Positions 1-6,301 of a stretch of 8,544 bases of DNA are shown here, piece by piece. How positions within the stretch are numbered: position 1 is the stretch's first letter; each line of letters begins with the position of its first letter. The notes under the pieces were generated by a model that ran no database searches, was not told the DNA's origin, and saw only the letters and a list, made by a program, of their open reading frames with translations. The translations under genes were made by a program, and so were the position numbers. Origin of the DNA: Bacteriovoracaceae bacterium UBA4573 (GTDB lineage: Bacteria > Bdellovibrionota > UBA1018 > UBA923); contig DGKJ01000067.1 of the NCBI GenBank assembly GCA_002387735.1, positions 1-8,544 of the forward strand, written 5' to 3'.

Positions 1-7
1 CAACTAT

Positions 8-1240
8 ATGACGGACAAAAACGCTAAATCTTTTACCACGCCTCGCGATCTACCAACCGACATCTGTGTAGTCGGTGGCGCTGGTCACATTGGTCTGCCG
101 CTTGCGATCTTGTTGGCTAGTAAAGGAAAACGCGTTGTTGCCTACGACCTTAACACCGCAGTGCTCGAAGAAGTACGGCAAGGAAAAATGCCCTTCAAAG
201 AAGAGGGCGCTCAAGAACTGTTGACTGAGGTTTTAAAAACCGGACTTTTGGGTCTTTCAAATAATCCAGCTTCGGTTCAGGATGCCAAAACTATTATTGT
301 TACGATCGGCACGCCGGTCGACGAATTTCACAACCCTTCGCTTGCTGCGATAAAAAAATGTTTCTTAGATCTTTCCCCTTACCTTTCAGAGGAACAACTC
401 GTGGTACTTCGTTCCACGGTGTCACCGGGAGTGACAGAGTGGATCGACAGCTACCTAAAATCTATTGGCAAAAATTTGAAGGTGGCCTTTTGCCCTGAAC
501 GAGTGGTGCAGGGTCTCGCGATAAAAGAACTGCAACAGTTTCCTCAGATTATTAGTGCAACTTCGAAAGAGGCGGAAAACGAAGCCGCACGACTTTTCGA
601 AGAACTTTGTCCTGAGGTTGTTCGCCTAACTCCGACCGAAGCAGAGTTCGCGAAGTTATTTGCGAATGCCTATCGTTACATACAATTCGCCATGGCCAAC
701 CAGTTTTACATGATCGCAAACAACGCAGGTGTGGACTATTACCGAGTCCTCGACGGGTTAAAGAAAAACTACCCACGTGCGCGCGACATTCCGAAAGCAG
801 GTTTTGCCGCTGGTCCGTGTCTATTTAAAGACACCATGCAGCTCGTGGCATTTTCGAACAATCAATTCAGCCTTGGTCATTCTGCGGTTCTAATAAACGA
901 AGGACTCGTCCTTTACATTGCCGACCAAATCGCCGCTAAGCACCCTCTCGCCGACATGACGATTGGACTACTCGGAATGGCATTTAAATCAGAAACAGAC
1001 GACGTTCGGTCTTCGCTATCCTATAAGCTCAAGAAAGTTTTGGATTTCAAAGCTAAGAGCGTACTCTGTACCGACCCATATGTCGAAACTGACAAAACTC
1101 TCTTGCCGGTTGACGAAGTCATTCGTCGCTCAGACTTGCTCGTTTTATGCACACCACATGAGCAGTACAAGTCGCTTGATCTAGGCGATAAACCCCTGGT
1201 CGACGTTTGGGGATTTCGTAAAACTGGAACTCTGGTTTGA
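8..1240 (+). CDS. Nucleotide-sugar 6-dehydrogenase (UDP-glucose/GDP-mannose dehydrogenase family)
   Basis: This cytoplasmic enzyme family oxidises the C6 hydroxyl of an NDP-hexose to a carboxylate, using two NAD+. The 410-residue length is normal for the family. An N-terminal Rossmann fold carries GGAGHIG (residues 23-29) with D47 after the second strand. The family motifs GTP (101-103), RSTV (135-138) and PER (163-165) follow. The central helical domain has K216 and N220. The catalytic cysteine is C271 in GPCLFKDT, with K274 and D275. The C-terminal UDP-binding domain has GMAFK and DDVRSS near residues 323-336. The substrate (UDP-Glc, UDP-GlcNAc, UDP-ManNAc or GDP-Man) cannot be read from these motifs. 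ATG at position 8 is the only sensible start visible, but its ribosome binding site and promoter lie outside the window. It is the first visible gene of a tightly overlapping sugar operon; its TGA shares one base with the next ATG. Confidence 0.93.
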   Translation: MTDKNAKSFTTPRDLPTDICVVGGAGHIGLPLAILLASKGKRVVAYDLNTAVLEEVRQGKMPFKEEGAQELLTEVLKTGLLGLSNNPASVQDAKTIIVTIGTPVDEFHNPSLAAIKKCFLDLSPYLSEEQLVVLRSTVSPGVTEWIDSYLKSIGKNLKVAFCPERVVQGLAIKELQQFPQIISATSKEAENEAARLFEELCPEVVRLTPTEAEFAKLFANAYRYIQFAMANQFYMIANNAGVDYYRVLDGLKKNYPRARDIPKAGFAAGPCLFKDTMQLVAFSNNQFSLGHSAVLINEGLVLYIADQIAAKHPLADMTIGLLGMAFKSETDDVRSSLSYKLKKVLDFKAKSVLCTDPYVETDKTLLPVDEVIRRSDLLVLCTPHEQYKSLDLGDKPLVDVWGFRKTGTLV

Positions 1241-2238
1241 TGAACGATCGCAGGCTTCGTATCGGAGTAGTAGGTCGTGGTTTCGGCAAAGCTGTACACG
1301 TACCAGCGTTTGCAGCAGACCCCCGTTGTGAAGTCGTATTCAACTGTTCGAACGATTGGAAATCTCAGTTCGATCTTCATGACTTCGATGCCATTAGCAT
1401 TGCAACTCCGGCAGATATTCAACCAGAAATCACTTTGGCCGCCCTGGAACGCGGCAAACACGTTTTTTGCGAAAAACCGCTAGCTACCGATCTAACGACG
1501 GCCCGGCGTTTGCTCGAGTCTGCAAAACAGGCGAAGGTTGCCCATATGATCGATTTCGAATTTCAGGAAATTCCAGCCTGGATCGAAGCTAAGCGTCTCA
1601 TTCGCAATGAGGAGCTCGGTGCCATTCGCCACGTAAGTGTTCAGTGGAATATAGAGATCTACGCTATTCGACACGGCCTAAAAGACAGCTGGAAGATTCG
1701 GTCCGAACAGGGCGGCGGTGCGCTGAATGCCTTTGGATCGCACGCCTTCTATAACATTGAGTGGCTCTTAGGTCCGATTACGAGTGTAGCAGCGACACTT
1801 CACCCTACGTCAGACGACGAATACGTTTCCGCCAATCTTACCCTGAAACACGGGGCGCCCGTTGCTCTCCAACTTAGCACCCACGCATTTTTAGGCAATG
1901 GCCACCGAATCACTGTTTACGGGGAAAACGGCACCCTTGTTCTAAATAACCAATCAAATGATTACATTCGGGGATTTGAACTGTGGTCGGCCGGCAGAAC
2001 CGACTCCGCCCTGCGTCAGGTTTTGGTACCAGAACTTGACGCAACCAACCCCGCCCTTTCAGTTAAGGATGGCCGAGTATGGGCTGTTCATCAGTTAGCG
2101 AGACGCTTTATCGACTGGGCGCTGATGGGAGCGCCCCAAACACCGAACTTCGAAAATGCGTATCGCGTGCAGGTTTTGATTGATGCTGCAAAAAGATCGA
2201 GTATCAATAGAAACCAAGAAATAGGCATTGAATCATGA
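1240..2238 (+). CDS. Gfo/Idh/MocA family NAD(P)-dependent sugar oxidoreductase
   Basis: Members of this family oxidise or reduce a sugar-ring hydroxyl or ketone with NAD(P). In glycan clusters they often act at C3 of an NDP-sugar. I place the start at ATG 1240, sharing its A with the upstream TGA, rather than at the TTG one codon earlier; this gives 332 residues. The Rossmann glycine motif is VGRGFG (11-16), followed by H20. The signature EKP is at 78-80, with K79 the expected catalytic lysine. GGG at 158-160 and H168 mark the substrate side of the C-terminal alpha/beta domain. Two points are odd. The segment between the second strand (about 32-37) and DAISIATP (50-57) is much shorter than usual. 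The family's GGaLlDlGvHliD pattern reads GGALNAFGSHAFY here, with Ala and Tyr at the usual Asp positions. The gene is translationally coupled on both sides, and the specific substrate is unknown. Confidence 0.9.
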   Translation: MNDRRLRIGVVGRGFGKAVHVPAFAADPRCEVVFNCSNDWKSQFDLHDFDAISIATPADIQPEITLAALERGKHVFCEKPLATDLTTARRLLESAKQAKVAHMIDFEFQEIPAWIEAKRLIRNEELGAIRHVSVQWNIEIYAIRHGLKDSWKIRSEQGGGALNAFGSHAFYNIEWLLGPITSVAATLHPTSDDEYVSANLTLKHGAPVALQLSTHAFLGNGHRITVYGENGTLVLNNQSNDYIRGFELWSAGRTDSALRQVLVPELDATNPALSVKDGRVWAVHQLARRFIDWALMGAPQTPNFENAYRVQVLIDAAKRSSINRNQEIGIES

Positions 2239-3227
2239 GTAAATCCAAGTCCATTTTTGTTACTGGGGGAACCGGTTTTATTGGTTCGGCTATCGTGCGT
2301 CGTCTGGTGCGCGAAGGTCACAGAGTTAAAGTCCTCGACGACGATTCGCGGGGCAATGTTTCGCGACTTGAAGACATTAAGGGCCAGTTCGAATTTGTGC
2401 GTGGCGACGTGCGAGATGGCGCTTCGGTGCTAGCTGCTTCGAAAGGTGCAGACAGCGTATTTCATCTAGCCTTCGTGAATGGCACCGAGTTTTTTTATTC
2501 CAAACCGGAACTCGTTCTCGACGTAGGCGTAAAAGGCATGGTGCATGTGCTTGACGCTTGTATTAAAAATAACATTCCCGAGCTAGTTTTGGCCTCTAGT
2601 TCTGAAGTCTATCAAGTTCCACCCACCGTACCGACCGACGAGTCCGCGCCGTTGGTTATTCCCGATGTTCATAACCCTCGTTATTCTTACGCTGGCGGCA
2701 AACTCATAAGCGAACTAATGGCCATCAATTACGGTCGTAAATTTTTTGAAAGAGTTCTCATTTTCAGGCCCCACAACGTTTACGGCCCCAACATGGGCTG
2801 GGAACACGTGCTTCCGCAATTTATCATGCGTTTCAAAAAGCTCCTGAAAGAACACGAAGCTTCCAGTGAGCCGATCCCCTTTCAAATTCAAGGAACAGGT
2901 CGCGAAACTCGAGCATTTAATTTTATTGATGATTTCGTCGACGGAATCGTCACCATGCACGATAAAGGCAAACACCTAGAAATTTACCATATTGGCACTG
3001 AAGAAGAGATTTCTATTCGTGATGTGGCAAAGGCCGTGGGCGGTTTCTTTGGCAAAGAAATTAATATTATTGAAGGGCCCCTTCAAAAAGGCGGCACTCC
3101 ACGTCGTTGTCCTAACATTTCAAAAATGCGAGCGCTGGGCTATGCGCCCCGTTTTTCGTTCCGCGAGGGTCTGCCTTTGATTGCTCGCTGGTACGACGCG
3201 AATTACAAACTGGAAGGTGAAAAATGA
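2235..3227 (+). CDS. NAD-dependent epimerase/dehydratase (extended SDR)
   Basis: This extended short-chain dehydrogenase/reductase acts on NDP-sugars (epimerisation, 4,6-dehydration or decarboxylation are the family options). The N-terminal NAD-binding motif is GGTGFIG (11-17), with acidic residues D35-D37 after the second strand, as expected for an NAD ribose contact, and GDVRD at 57-61. The active site has the Ser-rich strand SSSEVY (121-126) and the Tyr-x3-Lys pair Y152/K156. RPHNVYGP (178-185) and the late GGTPRRCPNISK segment (about 287-298) are typical of UDP-glucose epimerase and dehydratase relatives. At 330 residues it is full length. ATG 2235 overlaps the previous stop as ATGA, so translation is probably coupled. 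The neighbouring C6-dehydrogenase makes a UDP-xylose-synthase-like or uronate-epimerase role possible, but sequence alone does not decide this. Confidence 0.92.
   Translation: MSKSKSIFVTGGTGFIGSAIVRRLVREGHRVKVLDDDSRGNVSRLEDIKGQFEFVRGDVRDGASVLAASKGADSVFHLAFVNGTEFFYSKPELVLDVGVKGMVHVLDACIKNNIPELVLASSSEVYQVPPTVPTDESAPLVIPDVHNPRYSYAGGKLISELMAINYGRKFFERVLIFRPHNVYGPNMGWEHVLPQFIMRFKKLLKEHEASSEPIPFQIQGTGRETRAFNFIDDFVDGIVTMHDKGKHLEIYHIGTEEEISIRDVAKAVGGFFGKEINIIEGPLQKGGTPRRCPNISKMRALGYAPRFSFREGLPLIARWYDANYKLEGEK
3212..3217 (+). promoter_or_regulatory. Shine-Dalgarno site for the C-methyltransferase gene
   Basis: GGAAGG lies six bases upstream of ATG 3224, inside the last codons of the epimerase gene. 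It is the clearest ribosome binding site in the operon and supports ATG 3224 over the second in-frame ATG two codons later. Confidence 0.6.
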
Positions 3228-4507
3228 ACATGACTACTTCAACAACTCTCGCTGCTGGTACCGGTACAAGTTTTGTCATTCGCGGTTGTCAAATATGCGA
3301 CAATACGAATTTAAAATCGGCTATGTTCCTAGGCTACTTGCCACCAGTTAACACCATGCCTAAAATCGGCGAGCGCCCAAAAGAAGAACCTTCTTACCCT
3401 GCAGAATTATTGTTCTGTCCTACCTGCGAGTTGGCGCAGCTCAGTCTCGTAGTCGATCCAAAAATTTTGTTCCCACCGGAATATCCCTACACTAGCGGCA
3501 CCACTAAAATTCTTCGTGAAAACTTCGCCGAACTTTACCAAGAAACAAATACTTTGTTCCCGCTTAAAGCCGACGACCTCGTTATGGACATCGGTTCAAA
3601 CGACGGCACCCTTCTTAGCAATTTCAAAAACGGGGGGCACCGCGTTTTGGGAATAGAACCGACACTGATGGCCAAACTTGCTACCGAACGCGGTATTCCC
3701 TCGATCATGGAATTTTTTAGTAAGAAAACCGCCGAAAAGGCTGTGGCTCAAGCTGGGCGCGCTAAGGTTGTAACTGCCACGAACGTGTTCGCGCATATTG
3801 AAAACATTCACGATATTGTTTCAGGAATTGTTTCTATGCTCACCGACGACGGGCTTTTTATATCCGAGTCACACTATTTCAACAGCCTAGTAGAAACGCT
3901 GCAGTACGACACTATTTACCACGAACATCTGCGATACTATTCGCTCAAAAGCTTGTCGTACTTATTTAAAATGCACGGTCTCGAAGTCATTCATGCAAAA
4001 AAAATCCCGACTCACGGCGGTTCAATCAGAGTTGTCGCGGCTCCGAAGGGCACCCGTCGCCCGCTCGGCAGCGTTCAACAAATCATGGATGAAGAAAATA
4101 AGGCCAACCTCGGCCCTGAATCGCTCTTGGCGTTTCGCGATAAAGTGGTTCAAACTAAACTCGATCTCTATTCGTTGCTCTCGGGCATTAAACAAAAAGG
4201 TGGAAAAATTTATGGCGTCGGTGCTCCATCTCGCGCGAGTACCTTAATCAACTACGTTGGACTCGACGATGGCATTTTAGACGCAGTGCTTGAGATCAAG
4301 GGCTCCTACAAAATTGGCAAATACATGCCTGGAACTGTGATCCCGGTACTCGACGAAAATATGTTGTTCGAAAAACAACCAGAGTACGCCCTGCTCCTTT
4401 CTTGGCATATTGCCGACGAACTTATGCCAAAACTGAAAGCTCGCGGCTACAAGGGCAAATTTATCGTTCCCCTTCCTGAGCCTCGCGTGGTGAGTCTGGA
4501 CTCCTAA
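3224..4507 (+). CDS. SAM-dependent sugar C-methyltransferase (NovU/TylC3/TcaB9-like, three-domain)
   Basis: This enzyme family adds a methyl group from S-adenosylmethionine to a ring carbon next to a keto group of an NDP-sugar, making branched-chain sugars. The 427 residues show the full three-domain plan. An N-terminal zinc domain has C22-x2-C25 and C65-x2-C68. A central class I methyltransferase fold has MDIGSNDGT (121-129) and IEP (144-146). The C-terminal domain starts near KIYGVGAPSRAS (about 318-329) and runs through GKYMPGT to FIVPLPEP. Residues recalled as catalytic in TcaB9 appear at a constant offset of 10: H191 in FAHIEN, and Y232, E234 and H235 in YHEH. An aromatic pair, Y87/Y89, sits near the fifth. 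The start overlaps the preceding stop as ATGA. The family is best known from antibiotic deoxysugars, but here it sits in what looks like a surface-glycan operon. The exact substrate and the carbon methylated are unknown. Confidence 0.92.
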   Translation: MNMTTSTTLAAGTGTSFVIRGCQICDNTNLKSAMFLGYLPPVNTMPKIGERPKEEPSYPAELLFCPTCELAQLSLVVDPKILFPPEYPYTSGTTKILRENFAELYQETNTLFPLKADDLVMDIGSNDGTLLSNFKNGGHRVLGIEPTLMAKLATERGIPSIMEFFSKKTAEKAVAQAGRAKVVTATNVFAHIENIHDIVSGIVSMLTDDGLFISESHYFNSLVETLQYDTIYHEHLRYYSLKSLSYLFKMHGLEVIHAKKIPTHGGSIRVVAAPKGTRRPLGSVQQIMDEENKANLGPESLLAFRDKVVQTKLDLYSLLSGIKQKGGKIYGVGAPSRASTLINYVGLDDGILDAVLEIKGSYKIGKYMPGTVIPVLDENMLFEKQPEYALLLSWHIADELMPKLKARGYKGKFIVPLPEPRVVSLDS

Positions 4508-5298
4508 TGACTAAACTCGATTTACTCATTCCGGTTTATAACGAAGGTGACAATATTCACGGTGTGCTCGCGGCATTAAACCGCGAAGTTCAAACTCCGT
4601 TTCGAATGTTGATTTGTTATGACCGGGACGACGATAACACTCTACCTGCTGTAAAGTCGTTTGGGCCTACTAAATTCTCCATTGAGTTCGTGAAAAACCA
4701 AGGAGTTGGTGTTCACGGGGCAATCATGACCGGTTTTCAGCATGGAGCTAGTGAATCTCAAGCGGTCATCGTGATGCCAGCAGACGACGACTACAACGCT
4801 GGTTTGATCGACAAAATGTTTTCAGAGTTCGAACGTGGAGCTGATTTGGTTTCTGCTAGCCGGTTTATGCGTGGTGGTAGCATGGTGGGCTGCCATTGGG
4901 TAAAAGCCACGCTTGTTCGTATTTCTTCGTTCACCCTTCACTTTTTCGCGCGCCTGCCCACCCGCGACGCAACCAATGGTTTTAGATTATTTTCGCGCAA
5001 AGTACTCAACGCTCTACCATTTGAATCCACGATGGGTTTTTCGTTTAGCTTAGAATGTCTCGTCAAATGCCACCGACTGCGACTTAAAGTTACCGAAGTT
5101 CCAGCCCAGTGGATTGAACGCCGCGTGGGCAAGAGCCGGTTTCAGGTATTAAAATGGGCTCCCGCCTATTTACACTGGTACTTTTACGCATTTCAAACAA
5201 CCTTACTTGGTAAGCGTGCAGAATTACCCGAGGCGCTTCGGACTCCTCCTTTAACATCAAATGCCACACCCAACCGTTTTCAAAACCCCGTGGTTTGA
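4507..5298 (+). CDS. Glycosyltransferase family 2, dolichol-phosphate-mannose-synthase-like
   Basis: This is a GT-A fold inverting glycosyltransferase. DPM1-like relatives move a sugar from an NDP-sugar to a polyprenyl phosphate at the cytoplasmic face of the inner membrane. Visible motifs are LIPVYNEGDN (7-16) for nucleotide binding, the metal-binding acidic cluster ADDD (92-95), TRDATNGFRLF (152-162) holding the expected acceptor-side Asp D154, and ERRVGKSRF (204-212), matching the DPM1-type ER-x-x-G-x-S motif. The core fits the family; the last 25 or so residues are a polar, Pro/Thr/Asn-rich tail with no recognisable domain. No clear transmembrane helix pair follows, unlike ArnC-type enzymes, so membrane contact would be peripheral. 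ATG 4507 shares one base with the upstream TAA, completing five overlapping genes. The donor may be the sugar made by the four upstream enzymes; that is inference. Confidence 0.9.
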   Translation: MTKLDLLIPVYNEGDNIHGVLAALNREVQTPFRMLICYDRDDDNTLPAVKSFGPTKFSIEFVKNQGVGVHGAIMTGFQHGASESQAVIVMPADDDYNAGLIDKMFSEFERGADLVSASRFMRGGSMVGCHWVKATLVRISSFTLHFFARLPTRDATNGFRLFSRKVLNALPFESTMGFSFSLECLVKCHRLRLKVTEVPAQWIERRVGKSRFQVLKWAPAYLHWYFYAFQTTLLGKRAELPEALRTPPLTSNATPNRFQNPVV

Positions 5299-5773
5299 AA
5301 TTCAAACTCGCGCTTCGAGAACCGGCGACGGACCACATTATGTGGTGATGCCTGCCGACTACGTAACTGTGGTCGCACTAACCCAAGACCTACGGGTAGT
5401 ATTGGTCGAACAATACCGCCCGGCCGCCGAAAGAGTTACGCTTGAACTTCCAAGTGGACTCGTCGACCCGGGAGAAGCACCGGAAGTCACTGCACGACGA
5501 GAACTGTTTGAAGAAACGGGATTCGAGGTTGAGGAGCTGTTTTCACTCGGTGCGCTCATTCCGGACACTGGGCGTCTTGGCAATCGGCTGCATTGTTTTT
5601 TTGCGAGAGTGAAGGAATCCGTCAGACCTCGACCAAAAAACAACGAGGGGATCGAAGTACGAATCGTTACGCTCGAAACGGTTAAATCGGCAATTAATGA
5701 TGGAACCTTTGACCACGCCCTTCATTGTGGTGTTTGGATGCTCGCCATTTCAAAAGGCTTTGTTCCAGCCTAA
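5261..5773 (+). CDS. Nudix hydrolase, ADP-ribose/ADP-sugar pyrophosphatase type
   Basis: This family splits nucleoside diphosphates linked to another group, typically ADP-ribose or ADP-sugars, to AMP plus a sugar phosphate, using Mg2+. The Nudix box matches the consensus Gx5Ex7REUxEExGU exactly: G66, E72, R80, E81, E84, E85, G87, F88. EQYRPAAERVTLELPSG just before it is the typical lead-in of ADP-sugar pyrophosphatases. P101, about 13 residues past the box, resembles the downstream proline described for ADP-ribose pyrophosphatases. Length (170) is near normal. I keep ATG 5261 because the N-terminal strand (PWFEIQTR) is expected in the family and the next Met (M30) would remove it. This start lies 38 nt inside the glycosyltransferase gene, with no strong ribosome binding site. 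It could be housekeeping nucleotide-sugar clean-up rather than glycan synthesis. Confidence 0.92.
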   Translation: MPHPTVFKTPWFEIQTRASRTGDGPHYVVMPADYVTVVALTQDLRVVLVEQYRPAAERVTLELPSGLVDPGEAPEVTARRELFEETGFEVEELFSLGALIPDTGRLGNRLHCFFARVKESVRPRPKNNEGIEVRIVTLETVKSAINDGTFDHALHCGVWMLAISKGFVPA

Positions 5774-5797
5774 AAGCCGTGTTAACAGTCGGGCTCT

Positions 5798-6301
5798 ATG
5801 CAATGCTACTGCGGCGGTACTAAACCGTTTTCTGAATGTTGTGAACCTTACTTAAATGGCCAGGCGCTAGCGCCAAACCCCGAAGCACTTATGCGCTCGC
5901 GTTATACAGCGCATGTTAAGAAAAACATCGATTATCTACGAAGCACGCTCGTGCCCAAAGCGCGAACGGATTTCGATGCAGAAGCCTCTAAGGAATGGGC
6001 TGAAAAGGCTGAGTGGCTCGGCCTTGAAATACTTTCAGCTCGCTCGAACAAGGTAGAGTTTGTCGCGAAGTATCGCATCGACGGTAAAACCCTCGAACAT
6101 CACGAAGTGTCGACGTTCATTAAACACGGCGATCGCTGGTTTTTTGTCGACGGTGACTCTCACGTTCACGAAGAAGGCCAAGGGCACGACCACCATCACG
6201 AAGCACAGACTCCCTCTGTCCGCCAAGGCCCGAAAGTCGGGCGCAACGATCCTTGCACTTGCGGAAGCGGCAAAAAATTCAAAAAATGCTGTGGAAATTA
6301 G
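5798..6301 (+). CDS. ychJ: YchJ-family protein with two SEC-C zinc motifs and a His-rich linker
   Basis: The protein matches the YchJ (UPF0225) plan, whose function is not established. An N-terminal SEC-C-like motif has C3-x-C5-x8-C14-C15. PNPEALMRSRYTAH (27-39) opens the NTF2-like middle domain, which ends near WFFVDGDSH (114-122). A C-terminal SEC-C motif, GRNDPCTCGSGKKFKKCC, has C153-x-C155-x8-C164-C165. SEC-C is the zinc tail also found at the end of SecA, where it contacts SecB and ribosomes. At 167 residues it is somewhat longer than E. coli YchJ (about 150). The extra length is a linker at roughly 122-145 carrying H122, H124, H130 and H132-H134, which could bind metal. The gene begins 24 bases after the Nudix gene with no strong ribosome binding site. 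Its TAG overlaps the stop of the convergent gene. Confidence 0.88.
   Translation: MQCYCGGTKPFSECCEPYLNGQALAPNPEALMRSRYTAHVKKNIDYLRSTLVPKARTDFDAEASKEWAEKAEWLGLEILSARSNKVEFVAKYRIDGKTLEHHEVSTFIKHGDRWFFVDGDSHVHEEGQGHDHHHEAQTPSVRQGPKVGRNDPCTCGSGKKFKKCCGN
6298..6301. other. Tail-to-tail stop-codon overlap
   Basis: The four bases TTAG hold the TAG stop of the YchJ-family gene (6299-6301, plus strand) and the TAA stop of the caspase-like gene (6298-6300, minus strand). There is no intergenic space for a terminator. I saw no clear GC-rich hairpin with a T-run within about 80 bases on either side. Confidence 0.9.

Noticed and set aside
1237..1239. TTG one codon upstream as start of the Gfo/Idh/MocA gene
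   Set aside because: The adjacent ATG at 1240 overlaps the previous stop in the usual TGATG arrangement and is the stronger codon.
1021..1461. 146-codon open frame on the minus strand
   Set aside because: It lies antisense across the end of the dehydrogenase and the start of the oxidoreductase, both clear family members. Its translation shows no domain, and it looks like a chance open frame.
3070..3086. Perfect hairpin TTGAAGGG-C-CCCTTCAA followed by AAAA
   Set aside because: It lies well inside the epimerase coding sequence, has a one-base loop as written and no T-run on the plus strand, so it is probably incidental to the Glu-Gly-Pro-Leu-Gln codons.
5359..5643. 94-codon Ser/Thr-rich open frame on the minus strand
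   Set aside because: It is antisense to the Nudix domain including its exact Nudix box. The Ser-rich composition simply reflects the complementary codons.
5774..5797. AGCC...GGCT inverted repeat between the Nudix and YchJ genes
   Set aside because: The stem is only about four bases with a long loop and no T-run, too weak to call a terminator or regulatory hairpin.
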